Shown: positions 16,358 through 25,897, counted from the first letter of the stretch. The stretch is DNA of 64,000 nucleotides from Elusimicrobiota bacterium (GCA_016196755.1 JACPXC010000044.1:1-64000); one strand, 5' to 3'. The notes: generated by a model not told the origin, from the sequence alone. Program-made: numbers and translations.

Positions 16358-16392
16358 TCTCGGCTTCGCTGATAAATCCAGGGAGGCTGTCG

Positions 16393-16902
16393 TCAGTCCT
16401 TTCTGACCAGCGCGTTGAGGCGCAGGCCGCCATAGCGGTCCGGCCTGACCTGCGCGAGCACGGAACCGCTGCGAGCGTCCTTGAGCGGGTCGTTCTCGTT
16501 GAGGAAAAACCTCTCGATCCCGAAAACGACCCGTCGCCCGCCCCGGCCCTCGGCCAGATTGCCGCGGGCCCAGACGCCCGAGCGGGGCTTCTCCAGAGCA
16601 CAGCCGTCGGCCTCATGGACGACCACCTGGCCGGAAGGCGTGGCGGCTCTGCGTCCTTTGTCCGAGAGCGATACGTAGACCGTCCCGCGCCTGAAAGACC
16701 CTGGGAGGCCGGAGCAGGTCCGCGCGTTCCCGATAGGATAGGACAACGCCACGTAGGTGCCGCTCAGGAGGTCGCGCGGGTCGACCGGCTCGGTCTCGAG
16801 GTAGATGTCGCCGACGTCCTGGCGCGGGGCGCCTATGAGCAGGCCGGCCCAGAGCGCGAAGAACGCCAGCTGCGCGAGGAGGACCAGACGCAGGCCTTTC
16901 AT
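16393..16902 (-). CDS. GDYXXLXY-family membrane-anchored protein
   Basis: A 169-residue protein with one N-terminal membrane helix (about residues 5-25). Near residue 45 it reads DLLSGTYVALSYPIG, the position where the family's GDYVxLxY signature lies (here GTY). Function of the family is unknown; it is habitually encoded next to DUF2157 proteins, as here. Its ATG overlaps the stop of the DUF2157 gene (ATGA). Confidence 0.8.
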   Translation of the reverse strand: MKGLRLVLLAQLAFFALWAGLLIGAPRQDVGDIYLETEPVDPRDLLSGTYVALSYPIGNARTCSGLPGSFRRGTVYVSLSDKGRRAATPSGQVVVHEADGCALEKPRSGVWARGNLAEGRGGRRVVFGIERFFLNENDPLKDARSGSVLAQVRPDRYGGLRLNALVRKD

Positions 16903-18230
16903 CGCTTCGCCTCCTCGGCCGACTGGATCAGGGCCTTGCGTCCCCGGTTGATGAAGGTTGCCAGCGCCGCGAAGCCCAGGCCGGCGCCTATGAAGCCGAG
17001 TCCGCTGTTGAGCAGGCCGCCGAAGAGGTCGACGAACCTGGTGACCGCGATGAGCGAGACGGCCGCGATGCCGTAGTTGATGCGCCGTTCGGAGTTCTCC
17101 ATGGCGCCGTTCCAGATAAGACCCGCTCCCGCCGCGCAGATGATGAGGTTGGCGAAGAGCGCTATGGCCTTAGCATGGACCTCCGTGGCCCCGAATAGCA
17201 GGAAGGCCGCCAAGGGTGGGGCGATGAGCGCGGCCTTGAAGGCGGCCTCCCAGCCCTTCCCCGCGTCTTTGAGCAGGGGCTTGAGCGCGACGGAGCCCAG
17301 GGCGAAGGCGAAGAGAGCCCAGACCAAGACGACGCCCCAAGGACTGTCGGCCCCTCCCTGATGTCGGGGGGAATGGTGCCAGAGGAAGGTCATGGCGTAC
17401 ACGTTGGCGAACCAAGCCAGGTAAGGCAGGCGGGCTTCTCCGCGCTCCTCGGCTGGGGTCCAGGCGACCCAGAGCGCGGTGGCGGAGGAGACCGCAAGGA
17501 GCACAAAGGCCTCACTTCGGACCTTGAGCACGGTGTCGGCCAGGAGCAGCATGACGACCCAGGCCAGGGCGGCGCCGAGCAGGCGGGACGCGGAGTGGCA
17601 GCGCCGATAGAGGCCGACGGCCGACGCGGTACCGAGCACCGAGAGCGCCAGAGGCCAGTGCCACCAGGGAGGGAGGGCCTCGGCCCCGTAGCGGGAGACC
17701 AGCGAGAGCATGCTGCCGGGGGTCAGTGTGCCGGCGAAAAGCGTACCGAAGAGCAGGATCACGAGGAGGAACGCCGACCTTCTCCCGTGGGCCAGGAGCG
17801 CCAGCGGCAGGCTCAGGGCCGCCCAGACCAGGTAAGGCTTCATCGGATCGCCGCTCAGATGGAATATCTGGGCGTAGAGCCCTATTCCGATGACCGGCAT
17901 GAAGAACCACAGCGCCTCCGCCGGGACGGCCGCCGCGGGCCTATCCTCGAGGCGCATGGCAGCCTCGGCGGCGGCCGCGAAGACGAGCAGGAAGCCGGAG
18001 ATCTTGACCACGGCTCCGAACTTGTCCCAGTTGTGGGCGAGGACCAACGAGACGCCGGCCGCGATCAAGATGCCGGAGAACAAGGCGATCCAATGGACCG
18101 CCTTCCATTGCGCCAGCAGGCGGTTGGCGAGGGAACGCTCGTAGACCGCCGAGGCCTGGGCGGCGGTGATGAGGCCCTCGGCGGCGGAGAGGTCGAGGTC
18201 CCGTTTCAGCTTGTCGTAGTAGGAGGCCAT
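16899..18230 (-). CDS. DUF2157-type polytopic membrane protein
   Basis: A 443-residue protein. The first ~60 residues form a soluble helical segment (LKRDLDLSAAEGLITAAQA) followed by about ten or more predicted transmembrane helices. NW-containing early helix LVLAHNWDKFG and the GDYXXLXY neighbour are characteristic of DUF2157. Biochemical role is unknown. The start at 18230 is the first ATG. The two genes form a small operon with a 4-bp overlap. Confidence 0.82.
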   Translation of the reverse strand: MASYYDKLKRDLDLSAAEGLITAAQASAVYERSLANRLLAQWKAVHWIALFSGILIAAGVSLVLAHNWDKFGAVVKISGFLLVFAAAAEAAMRLEDRPAAAVPAEALWFFMPVIGIGLYAQIFHLSGDPMKPYLVWAALSLPLALLAHGRRSAFLLVILLFGTLFAGTLTPGSMLSLVSRYGAEALPPWWHWPLALSVLGTASAVGLYRRCHSASRLLGAALAWVVMLLLADTVLKVRSEAFVLLAVSSATALWVAWTPAEERGEARLPYLAWFANVYAMTFLWHHSPRHQGGADSPWGVVLVWALFAFALGSVALKPLLKDAGKGWEAAFKAALIAPPLAAFLLFGATEVHAKAIALFANLIICAAGAGLIWNGAMENSERRINYGIAAVSLIAVTRFVDLFGGLLNSGLGFIGAGLGFAALATFINRGRKALIQSAEEAKR

Positions 18231-18302
18231 GGCGTCTCGCTAGCCCATCAGTAGCATTTTTTCTGCCAGACGCGCCCGAGCCCGCGGCCCCCTATCGGAC
18301 GC

Positions 18303-18752
18303 TCAGCGGGCGCGTGCCGGGGCCGGCTGGGGGTCCAGCGTGGCCTCCATCGTCACCACCGCGTTGAGCAGGCGCGAGACGGGGCAGCCCTCCTTGGCCT
18401 TGGCGGCCGCGGTCTGGAGCTTCGCCTCGTCGGAGCCGGGTATCTTGGCCGTCACCGCCAGGTGCACCTTGGTCACCGTCCAGCCCGGCTCGAGCTTCTC
18501 CATCGTCACGACGGCCGTCGTCTCCAGGTCCTCGGCGGTGACGCCGAGCTCGCCCAGCTGGCCGGAGAGCGCCATCGTGAAGCAGGCGGCGTGCGCCGCG
18601 GCGATGAGCTCCTCGGGGTTGGTCCCCTTCTCCCCCGCGAAGCGTGAGTTGAAGCCGTAGGCCGTGCCTTTGAGCGCCCCGCTCTCCACCGAGACCGACC
18701 CCCGGCCGTCCTTGAGCCCGCCGTGCCAGCGCGCCGATCCTTTACGTGTCAT
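18303..18752 (-). CDS. OsmC/Ohr-family peroxiredoxin
   Basis: A 149-residue OsmC-type protein that reduces organic hydroperoxides using two cysteines. The reactive Cys is in AAHAACFTMAL, the resolving Cys in GCPVSRLL, and the Glu of NPEELIAAAH is conserved. The NSRFAGEKGTNPEELI segment and length fit the OsmC rather than the Ohr branch. It has a normal leader: AAGGAGG lies five bases upstream of ATG 18752. Confidence 0.93.
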   Translation of the reverse strand: MTRKGSARWHGGLKDGRGSVSVESGALKGTAYGFNSRFAGEKGTNPEELIAAAHAACFTMALSGQLGELGVTAEDLETTAVVTMEKLEPGWTVTKVHLAVTAKIPGSDEAKLQTAAAKAKEGCPVSRLLNAVVTMEATLDPQPAPARAR

Positions 18753-18947
18753 GGTGCCTCCTTGCTCACCGACACCATAAGAAACGCCGGGGCGAGGGCC
18801 TATAGAGGAGTCATCAGGCTTTCTTGGCGGTTGGATTCCGCTCTAGGCGACACGCCCGTCAAGATAACTTGACCGGCCCCGCATAGGTTCGCCGGTCCTC
18901 GCAAGCTACAGTCCCATGAGATCGCCGCACGTTCCAAGGAGGCACAC

Positions 18948-20105
18948 ATGTCGCGCACAAAGCTGGCATCGGCCCTAACCCTTTCCCTGATCGTCGCGGC
19001 CGGTTCGGAAGTCCGGTCCGCGGAGACGGCCCCGCGGCTCCAGGTCGCGGAGCTCTCGGGCGCGCTCGAGCTCGGTGAGCGGGAGCACGAGGACGCCACG
19101 TTCAACCGCCGCCAGCCCCAGCTCATGGCGGGGACCGTGGTCCGGGTCACCTCCGGGACGGCCCGCTTCGAGTCGGACAACCACGTCGACGTGTCGGCCG
19201 TCAAGGGCGACTCCTTCCTATACAAGGCCTCGGCCGCGCCGACGGAAGGCGAGCCCGGCGTCTTGAGCCTCTCCGCCGTCGGCGGCGAGCCGAGCGCCGT
19301 CGCGGTCGGCGTCGGCGGGCTGAAGCTGGGCCTGGGCTCCGAGGGAGCCGTCGACATCGCCTCCGCGCGCGGCAACTCGGACGTCCAAGTCACCGCCGGC
19401 CGCGTGGACATACTCGAAGGCAGCGTGCTCAAGGAGGGGGAGAGCCTCGTCGTCGACTCCTCCGTCGGGGTCGGCACCGGCCTGCGTCGGGGCGACCGCG
19501 TCTCGGTCATGGTGCCTTTGGACGAAGGGTTCACGCTGGCCGCCATGGAGCCGTCGCGCTACAACGTCGCGCGAAAGACCGTGACGGTCTGGGAGTCCAA
19601 GGGGGAGCCCGTCCTCGCGGCCGCGGTCGCCAACGAGCGCGACGCCGCCGTGGAACGGATCATCGCGGACTGGCCGGAAGCCTCGAAGGCAGCGGCCCGC
19701 GTGACGATAGAGGCCTACGGGACGCCGGGCCAGGTCACCCCGACCGCCCTCGCTTGGAGCGGCAACGGCCCGTGGCTCAAGACGGTGGTCTTCAAGAACG
19801 GCCCGCGCGCGACGTTCCCGGCCGAGCACCGCAACATCCTGCGTCAAGCCATCCGCTACGGGGTGCCGCAGGAGAAGGCCGGCGAGCTGGCTAAGATGGG
19901 GATCGGGGTCAAGTTCGACCCGGCCTCCCAGGAGCTCTCGTCGGTCAGCGAGGCCGAGGAGACCAACTTCCTGGCCTTGAACCTGGCCCGCGACGTGGCC
20001 GAAGGCCGGCTCACCGCCAGAGAGGCGCGCGCCGAGTACGCGAGGACCATCCAGATGGCCAGCGCGGGCAGCACCGTGCCGGCCATGCAGGGCCTGCTGT
20101 TCTGA
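18948..20105 (+). CDS. Secreted protein with FecR-like region, unknown function
   Basis: A 385-residue protein with a signal peptide (about residues 1-25). Residues ~30-190 are a beta-rich segment resembling FecR/iron-dicitrate-sensor folds (GTVVRVTSGTARFES, then a second repeat with DVQVTAGRVDILEG). The C-terminal ~150 residues are mostly helical and not recognised. No membrane anchor besides the signal peptide. A good Shine-Dalgarno (AAGGAGG) precedes ATG 18948. Bases 18753-18947 hold only the two divergent leaders. A strong GC hairpin follows the stop. Confidence 0.7.
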   Translation: MSRTKLASALTLSLIVAAGSEVRSAETAPRLQVAELSGALELGEREHEDATFNRRQPQLMAGTVVRVTSGTARFESDNHVDVSAVKGDSFLYKASAAPTEGEPGVLSLSAVGGEPSAVAVGVGGLKLGLGSEGAVDIASARGNSDVQVTAGRVDILEGSVLKEGESLVVDSSVGVGTGLRRGDRVSVMVPLDEGFTLAAMEPSRYNVARKTVTVWESKGEPVLAAAVANERDAAVERIIADWPEASKAAARVTIEAYGTPGQVTPTALAWSGNGPWLKTVVFKNGPRATFPAEHRNILRQAIRYGVPQEKAGELAKMGIGVKFDPASQELSSVSEAEETNFLALNLARDVAEGRLTAREARAEYARTIQMASAGSTVPAMQGLLF

Positions 20106-20113
20106 GCGCCGAA

Positions 20114-20144
20114 GGGCGCCGCCGCCCTCCGGGCGGCGGCGCCC
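20114..20144 (+). terminator. Strong GC hairpin after the secreted-protein gene
   Basis: A perfect 13-bp stem (GGGCGCCGCCGCC / GGCGGCGGCGCCC) with a 5-base loop CTCCG, nine bases after the stop codon. There is no T-run, so it may be a Rho-assisted terminator or an mRNA-stabilising structure rather than a classical intrinsic terminator. Confidence 0.55.
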
Positions 20145-20155
20145 GCCGCGCGGTT

Positions 20156-20164
20156 TGATAGAAT
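20156..20164 (+). promoter_or_regulatory. Extended -10 for the PAS gene
   Basis: TGA-TAGAAT, then exactly six bases, then ATG 20171. Identical in form to the promoter at 10176-10184. Predicts a leaderless mRNA. Confidence 0.55.
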
Positions 20165-20170
20165 GGGCGC

Positions 20171-20563
20171 ATGAGCGGACCCGCGGGCGATGAGACGGAA
20201 TACTACCGCAGCATCCTCGATAACCTCAGCGGCGGCCTCCTCAGCGTCGACCCGGCCGGCCGCGTCATCTACGCCAACCCCACCGCCGCCCGCATCCTGC
20301 ATCTGGCGGCCGACGGCGTCCTCGGCAAGCCTTACGACCGGGCCTTGGCTCCCTACCCGGCGCTCTGCGCCGTGATCCGTCAAACGCTCGACACCCACAA
20401 CACGGTACGGCGGGCCGAGGTCTCGGTCCTGCACGGCGACACCGAGATGATCATCGGCTACAGCACGCTCCAGGTCCGCAACCGGCGCGGAGAGTCTTTA
20501 GGCATCGGGCTCATCTTCCAGGACCTGACGTTGGTCAAGCCGCGCGACGGCGCCCGCGCTTGA
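20171..20563 (+). CDS. Stand-alone PAS-domain protein
   Basis: A 130-residue protein that is essentially a single PAS domain: YYRSILDNLSGGLLSVD, YANPTAARILHLAADGVLGK and the terminal LGIGLIFQDLT are the usual PAS blocks. No kinase, HTH or GGDEF output is attached. It has no membrane helix, so it is cytosolic. It probably acts by binding a partner; the ligand is unknown. It is flanked by a GC hairpin upstream and an intrinsic terminator downstream, making a single-gene unit. Confidence 0.82.
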   Translation: MSGPAGDETEYYRSILDNLSGGLLSVDPAGRVIYANPTAARILHLAADGVLGKPYDRALAPYPALCAVIRQTLDTHNTVRRAEVSVLHGDTEMIIGYSTLQVRNRRGESLGIGLIFQDLTLVKPRDGARA

Positions 20564-20582
20564 AGCCCACGACCGCCCTGCT

Positions 20583-20610
20583 CCGGGAGGTGAACTCCCG
20601 GTACTTTTTT
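20583..20610 (+). terminator. Intrinsic terminator after the PAS gene
   Basis: Stem CCGGGAG / CTCCCGG with loop GTGAA, followed by TACTTTTTT. A standard Rho-independent terminator 20 bases after the stop. Confidence 0.9.
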
Positions 20611-20671
20611 ATGAAACACGCTTCCTTTAATATAGTTACATCGTCGTTATGCGCGGCGAAGTTATATTTTG

Positions 20672-20701
20672 TTGAATAAACGAACATGCGTTTGATAGAC
20701 T
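20672..20701 (+). promoter_or_regulatory. Promoter of tRNA-Val and the thrS operon
   Basis: TTGAAT (20672-20677), an 18-bp spacer, and extended -10 TGA-TAGACT (20693-20701), nine bases before the tRNA. The ~60 bases upstream are AT-rich compared with the surroundings and could act as an UP element. No other promoter is evident before thrS. Confidence 0.7.
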
Positions 20702-20710
20702 CTCTCATTC

Positions 20711-20785
20711 GGGCAGTTGGCGCAGCGGTAGCGCGCTCCCTTGACATGGGAGAGGTCATAGGTTCAAATCCTATACTGCCCACCA
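20711..20785 (+). tRNA. tRNA-Val (anticodon GAC)
   Basis: All arms fold: acceptor GGGCAGT / ACTGCCC, D-arm GCGC/GCGC, anticodon stem CTCCC / GGGAG with loop TTGACAT (anticodon GAC), T-stem ATAGG / CCTAT with TTCAAAT, and an encoded CCA end. It lies 22 bp before thrS and is probably processed from the same transcript. Confidence 0.95.
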
Positions 20786-20807
20786 TTTTTCGCGGCGCGG
20801 TCCATTG

Positions 20808-22586
20808 ATGTCCGACATCATAGCGCCGCCTAAACCCGGAACCCCCGCCTCGCGGGAAGCCTTGGACGCCCTGAGGCACTCCTGCGCCCACGTCTTAGCG
20901 CAGGCCGTCCAGGAGCTCTTTCCGGGCACCAAGATCACGATCGGCCCGCCGATCGACGACGGCTTCTACTACGACTTCGACTCCCCGCACCGCTTCAACG
21001 AGGATGACCTCGCCAGGATCGAGGCCCGCATGCTCGAGGTGGCCAAGGGCAACCACGCGTTCTCCGGCAGGGTGGTCTCGAAGGACGAGTCGCGCGACTA
21101 CTGGCTCAAGCGCGGCGAGACCTACAAGGTCGAGATCCTTGATGAGTTGACCGGGACCGTCACCCACTACACCCACGACACCTTCACCGACCTCTGCCGC
21201 GGCGGCCACCTCCAGGACACCTCATCGATCCGCCACATGAAGCTCTTGTCCGTGGCCGGGGCCTACTGGAGGGGCGACGAGAAGCGCCCGATGCTCCAGC
21301 GGATCTACGGTACGGCCTTCTTCGCCAAGGACGACCTCAAGGCCCACCTCACCCGCCTCGAGGAGGCGCGCAAGCGCGACCACCGCAAGCTGGGCGAAGA
21401 GCTCGACCTCTTCAGCACGCACCAGACCGTGGGCGCCGGCCTGATCCATTGGCACCCGAAGGGCACGGCCCTGCGGCGCTCGATGGAGGAGCACCTGCGC
21501 GGGCTCTTGGAGAAGGGCGGCTACCAGTTCGTGATGACGCCGCACGTGGCCTCCGAAGAGCTCTACAAGACCAGCGGCCACCTCCAGAACTATTCCGACC
21601 TGATGTACGGGCCGATGGACATCGAGGGCAACCCTTTCCGGGCCAAGCCCATGAACTGCCCGAACCACATCATGATCTTCCAGTCGCGCCTGCACTCGTA
21701 TAAGGAATTGCCGATCCGCTACGCCGAGTACGGCACGGTCTACCGCTTCGAGCGCTCCGGCGTCCTGCACGGCCTCATGCGGGTCAGGGGCTTCACCCAG
21801 GACGACGCCCACATCTTCTGCCGGCTCTCCCAGATAGAGGAGGAGATCGGCGTCTTGCTCAAGCTCTGCGGCGAGATCTACTCGAGCTTCGGATTTGCCG
21901 ACATCAAGTGCTACCTTTCGACCAAGCCGGAGAAGTCGACCGGCGAGTCGGAGCTCTGGGACCAGGCCACCGTCCTGCTAGGCCAGGCCCTGTCGGCCTC
22001 GAACCTGCCCTTCGAGAAAGACGAGGGCGGCGGCGCCTTCTACGGCCCCAAGATCGACATCAAGGTCAAGGACGCCATCGGCCGCGAGTGGCAGATGGCC
22101 ACCATCCAGCTCGACTTCGTCCTGCCGCGCCGCTTCGGCGTCAAGTACCGGGACGAGAAGGGCGGCGAGGATTTCGTCGTGATGATCCACCGCGCCATCC
22201 TGGGCTCCTTCGAGCGCTTCATCGGCGTGCTCATCGAGCACTACGGCGGCAAGTTCCCGCTCTGGCTGGCCCCCGTGCAGGTCAAGGTCCTGACCTTGAC
22301 CGACGCGCAGGACGCCAAGGCGTCGGAGCTGGCCGGCGCGCTCCGGGCCGCCGGCCTGCGCGTCGTCCTGGATCAGCGCGTCGAAAAGCTCGGACACAAG
22401 ATCCGCGAGGCCACCTTGGAAAAAGTCCCCTACATGGCCGTGCTCGGGCCCAAGGACGTCGAAGCCGGCGTCGTCAGCGTCCGCCTGCGCGACGGCCGGC
22501 AGGTCAACGGGCTCAGACCCGAGGAATTGGTCGCTAAGCTCACCGAGGAGGCGCGGACCAAATCGTTGGTCCCGACCCTGGCATGA
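20808..22586 (+). CDS. thrS: Threonyl-tRNA synthetase lacking the N-terminal TGS domain
   Basis: A 592-residue class II synthetase charging tRNA-Thr. It begins almost directly with the editing domain (HSCAHVLAQAV, HxxxH; later CRGGHL), so the ~60-residue TGS domain of typical ~640-aa bacterial ThrS is absent. The catalytic core has RYAEYGTVYRFERSG, the RGFTQDDAHIFC motif with zinc-ligand His, and NCPNHIMIF. The C-terminal anticodon-binding domain follows (VKVLTLTD, then VLDQRVEKLGHKIREA). ATG 20808 sits 22 bp after tRNA-Val; no upstream in-frame extension could encode a TGS domain because the tRNA is in the way. Confidence 0.96.
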   Translation: MSDIIAPPKPGTPASREALDALRHSCAHVLAQAVQELFPGTKITIGPPIDDGFYYDFDSPHRFNEDDLARIEARMLEVAKGNHAFSGRVVSKDESRDYWLKRGETYKVEILDELTGTVTHYTHDTFTDLCRGGHLQDTSSIRHMKLLSVAGAYWRGDEKRPMLQRIYGTAFFAKDDLKAHLTRLEEARKRDHRKLGEELDLFSTHQTVGAGLIHWHPKGTALRRSMEEHLRGLLEKGGYQFVMTPHVASEELYKTSGHLQNYSDLMYGPMDIEGNPFRAKPMNCPNHIMIFQSRLHSYKELPIRYAEYGTVYRFERSGVLHGLMRVRGFTQDDAHIFCRLSQIEEEIGVLLKLCGEIYSSFGFADIKCYLSTKPEKSTGESELWDQATVLLGQALSASNLPFEKDEGGGAFYGPKIDIKVKDAIGREWQMATIQLDFVLPRRFGVKYRDEKGGEDFVVMIHRAILGSFERFIGVLIEHYGGKFPLWLAPVQVKVLTLTDAQDAKASELAGALRAAGLRVVLDQRVEKLGHKIREATLEKVPYMAVLGPKDVEAGVVSVRLRDGRQVNGLRPEELVAKLTEEARTKSLVPTLA

Positions 22587-25500
22587 GACATCTATTCGCC
22601 GCCGCCCTGCTGGCCGCCGCCCTGCCGGCCTTTGCCGCCAAGAGCGAGCGGCCCAACCGCGAGGAGGAGGAGCTCTTCAACTCGGCCTCCCAGCTCTATG
22701 GGGACAGCGCCCGCGACAAGGCCGCCGCCATCGAGGCCTTCGAGCGCTTCCTCTCGCGCTTCCCGAACAGCCCGCGCGCGGCCGACGCCCAGTTCATGGC
22801 CGGAGAGGGCGCGCTCGACCAGGCGCTCAAGATCCTCAAGAACGAGTCGGAGTCCAAGAAGAACACCACCTCGCGCCTCCTGGCCCCCAAGAACCAAGCC
22901 GCCGTCCAGTCCCTCAAGGACGCGGAGGAGTCCTTCAACAAGGTGCTCGACCGCTATCGCAAGGCCGACGGCGGCTTGCGCTCCTCCGCCCAGTACCGGG
23001 TAGGCGAGACGGCCTACAACGGCAAGGACTGGGGCCGAGCCATCGAGGAGTGGCGCCGGCTCGAGAAGGACTTCGCGAAGTCCTACCTGGTCCCCGAGGC
23101 CTGGATGGGCATCATCTTCGCCAACCTCGCCCTCGAGCAGTTCAGCCAGGCCGAGGCCAACCTCTTCCTGCTCGGCGAGACCTTCCCGCGCTATCTTAAG
23201 GTCCCGGAGGTGCTCTACGTCCAGGGCATCATCAGCCTGCACAAGGGCGACTACTCCAACGCCGAGAAGTCGCTGGCCCTGGTGAAATCCGCCGAGGCCC
23301 AGTTCTACCTCGGCAAGACCTACCTGCTCTCCAAGCGCCCCTACCTGGCCGCCGCGGCCTTCGAGCGGCTGGTGCGCGAGTATCCCGACTCGGTGCTCAT
23401 CGAAGAGACCGAGTTCTTCATCGGCGACTCGTTCTTTCTGGCCAAGGACTTCGACGGCGGCATCACCAAGTACCAGCGCTTCCTCTCCAAGTATCCCGAC
23501 TCCCCGCTGCGGGTCTCGGCCCTGTTCCGGATCGGCTCCTCGCAGTTCCAGAAGGGGGACTATATCGAGGCGCGCGCCCACTTCCAGTCGGTCATCGACC
23601 GCTACCCGCGCGACTTCTTCGCGCCGCTGGCGCAGTACTTCATCGCCGAGTCCTACCTGGTGGCCGAGCAGTACCGAGAGGGGCTCTTCGCCTACACGAA
23701 GGTCATCACCCAGTACCCCGAGACGATCCGCATCTCGCCCTTGGCCCACTACAAGCTGGCCTGGACCCAGACGCAGGTCGGCGACTACGGCCAGGCGGCC
23801 CAGACCTGCCGCAACTTCCTTTCGCTCTACCCGACCAACGCCCTGGCTAAGAACGTCTACATCGTGATGGCCAACGCCCTGCTGGCCATGAAGCGCCACG
23901 ACGAGGCGGTCACGGCGTTTCAGCGCATCATCGACCTGGCCCCGACCTCCGACATCGCCGAGCAGGCGCTGTTCTCGATCCTCAAGACCCAGCACGAGCG
24001 CAAGCGCTACAACGCGATCCTGACCTCCTACCAGTTCATCTTCCGCCATCTTCCGCCCTCGCAGTCGCACTGGCGGAGCCTCAGCTACCTCTACGCGGCC
24101 GAGGCCTACATCAACATGAACCGGGTCGACGAGGCCAAGGCGATCTACGAGATGGTGCTCAAGGTCTACCCGCACGAGCAGGCGGCCTTCTACGCCCAGG
24201 ACGGCCTGGCCTGGGCCTACCAGATGCTCGGCGACGACGAGATGTCCTTGGAGATGCGCCGCAAGCTGACCGAGATGATGGCCATCGGGCGCTCTTCCTA
24301 TTCGTTCTCGGGCGCCAACCAGCTGGGCATCGCGGACTCCATGTACAACCAGAAGCAGTACGAGGAGGCGTTCCAGCTCTACGACAAGTTCGTGCGCGAG
24401 AACGTGAAAGCCAAGCAGGCCCCGCAGGCCCTCTACCGCGCCGGGATGAGCCTCTACCACCTGCGCTACTACACCCAGGCCATCGACACCTGGACCAAGC
24501 TCCGCGACCAGTTCCCGCAGGCTCCCGAGACGCCCAAGGCCGAGTACCAGATCGGCGACACGATGTTCCGCGCTCAGAAGTACGCCGACGCTTCGGCGCA
24601 GTACCGGCGGGTCATCGAGACGTACAAGGACTCCGACCAGCTGCCGCTGGCCTACCTGCGCGTGGCGATGTCGGCTTTCAACGCGAAGGACGACGCCGGC
24701 ACGCTCAAGGGGGCCCTGGCCCTCATCGGGCGCTTCCCGTCCTCGCCGGAGGCTACCGACGCCCTCGACCTCATGGAGACGGTCTACGACCGCTCGAGCG
24801 GCTCGGACTTCAAGTCCTCGCTGCGCGCCGTAGTCGAGGCCGCGCCGGGCGCGCCGATCGCCGGCGACGCCCAGTTCCGCATCGGGCGGCGCCTTTTCGA
24901 GACCAAGCGCTACGCGGACGCCGCCGTCGAGTTCCAGAAGTTCAGCGTGGACTTCACCGGGAATGCCAAGCTCAGGAAGGCCCAGTTCCTGCTGGCCGAG
25001 TCATACTTCAACGCCGAGAAGCACGACGAGGCGGTCCGGGCGTTCGGACGCTTCCTCGAGAACTTCCCGTCGAGCGAGGACACGCCGCTGGCGCTGTTCC
25101 ACCTGGCCAGCGCCCACTACGCGCTCAAGGACTTCGAGCCGGCGGCCAAGAACTACCAGCGCCTCATCGACGAGTACTCCTCCTCCGAGTATTCCAAGGC
25201 CGCGCTCTACAACCTGGCCTTGGCCTACAAGGCCACCGGGAAGCTCGACCGCGCCGAGGAGTCCTACCGGCGCTACGCCCACCAGGCCGCCCCGGGCGAC
25301 GCCGGTGCCAAGGAGGCGCTATGGGAGCTCTTGGCCATCCAGAAGGAGCGCAAGGACTTCGCCGCCGCCCTGCAGACCCTCGACCGCCTGATGTCGGGGG
25401 CCGAGGGCGAGACGATGATCGAGGCCACCTACCGCAAGGGCGAGGTCTACCTGATGATGGACCGGAAGGAAGAGGCGGTCATGATCTGGGAGAGCCTCGT

Positions 25501-25897
25501 GGCGATGGTGCCCAAGGGCAACGCCTATCGCCTCCAGGGCCTCATCCAACTCGGAGAGGAGTACGAGAAGCGCAAGGAGTCCTGCGACGCGGCCTCGGTC
25601 TACGACGATATCGGCCGGAACTCGCCGCAGGCCAACGTGGCGGCTGCCGCGCGTGAGCGCGCCAAGGGACTCAAGGCCCAGGCCTCCTGCGGCGGCAAAG
25701 CGCCCGCCTCCAAGAGGCGCGACACCACCTCCGACGAGACGCCGCTGGACTTAGACAAGACCCAGGTGATGCCAGACGACGAGGTCGGGCCGGCCGAGAA
25801 GGCCCCGGCCAAGAAACCCTCCGCAAAGAAGTCCGCCAGGCCCGCCAAGGCCTCCGATAAGGCCTCCAAAGAGATCAATATACCGGGGATGAACTGA
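22583..25897 (+). CDS. Giant secreted TPR-repeat protein of a Tol/Ton-like operon
   Basis: 1104 residues with an N-terminal signal peptide (about 1-18). Almost the whole protein is tandem TPR/BamD-YbgF-like repeats, each ~35-37 residues and often ending in a YP.S or FP.S turn (for example YRKADGGLR, YPDSVLIEETEFFIGD, YPDSPLRVSALFRIGS, FPSSEDTPLALFHLAS). The last ~80 residues are Lys/Pro/Ala-rich and unstructured. Probably a periplasmic scaffold, analogous to CpoB/YbgF in Tol-Pal systems but far larger. ATGA overlap with thrS and TGATG overlap with the ExbB/TolQ gene show tight coupling. Confidence 0.85.
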   Translation: MRHLFAAALLAAALPAFAAKSERPNREEEELFNSASQLYGDSARDKAAAIEAFERFLSRFPNSPRAADAQFMAGEGALDQALKILKNESESKKNTTSRLLAPKNQAAVQSLKDAEESFNKVLDRYRKADGGLRSSAQYRVGETAYNGKDWGRAIEEWRRLEKDFAKSYLVPEAWMGIIFANLALEQFSQAEANLFLLGETFPRYLKVPEVLYVQGIISLHKGDYSNAEKSLALVKSAEAQFYLGKTYLLSKRPYLAAAAFERLVREYPDSVLIEETEFFIGDSFFLAKDFDGGITKYQRFLSKYPDSPLRVSALFRIGSSQFQKGDYIEARAHFQSVIDRYPRDFFAPLAQYFIAESYLVAEQYREGLFAYTKVITQYPETIRISPLAHYKLAWTQTQVGDYGQAAQTCRNFLSLYPTNALAKNVYIVMANALLAMKRHDEAVTAFQRIIDLAPTSDIAEQALFSILKTQHERKRYNAILTSYQFIFRHLPPSQSHWRSLSYLYAAEAYINMNRVDEAKAIYEMVLKVYPHEQAAFYAQDGLAWAYQMLGDDEMSLEMRRKLTEMMAIGRSSYSFSGANQLGIADSMYNQKQYEEAFQLYDKFVRENVKAKQAPQALYRAGMSLYHLRYYTQAIDTWTKLRDQFPQAPETPKAEYQIGDTMFRAQKYADASAQYRRVIETYKDSDQLPLAYLRVAMSAFNAKDDAGTLKGALALIGRFPSSPEATDALDLMETVYDRSSGSDFKSSLRAVVEAAPGAPIAGDAQFRIGRRLFETKRYADAAVEFQKFSVDFTGNAKLRKAQFLLAESYFNAEKHDEAVRAFGRFLENFPSSEDTPLALFHLASAHYALKDFEPAAKNYQRLIDEYSSSEYSKAALYNLALAYKATGKLDRAEESYRRYAHQAAPGDAGAKEALWELLAIQKERKDFAAALQTLDRLMSGAEGETMIEATYRKGEVYLMMDRKEEAVMIWESLVAMVPKGNAYRLQGLIQLGEEYEKRKESCDAASVYDDIGRNSPQANVAAAARERAKGLKAQASCGGKAPASKRRDTTSDETPLDLDKTQVMPDDEVGPAEKAPAKKPSAKKSARPAKASDKASKEINIPGMN

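Noticed and set aside
22592-24460. 622-codon open frame on the minus strand opposite the TPR gene
   Set aside because: GC-rich codon bias leaves the antisense frame open; its product is low-complexity Leu/Val/Gly/Asp-rich and the plus strand has a clear TPR protein.
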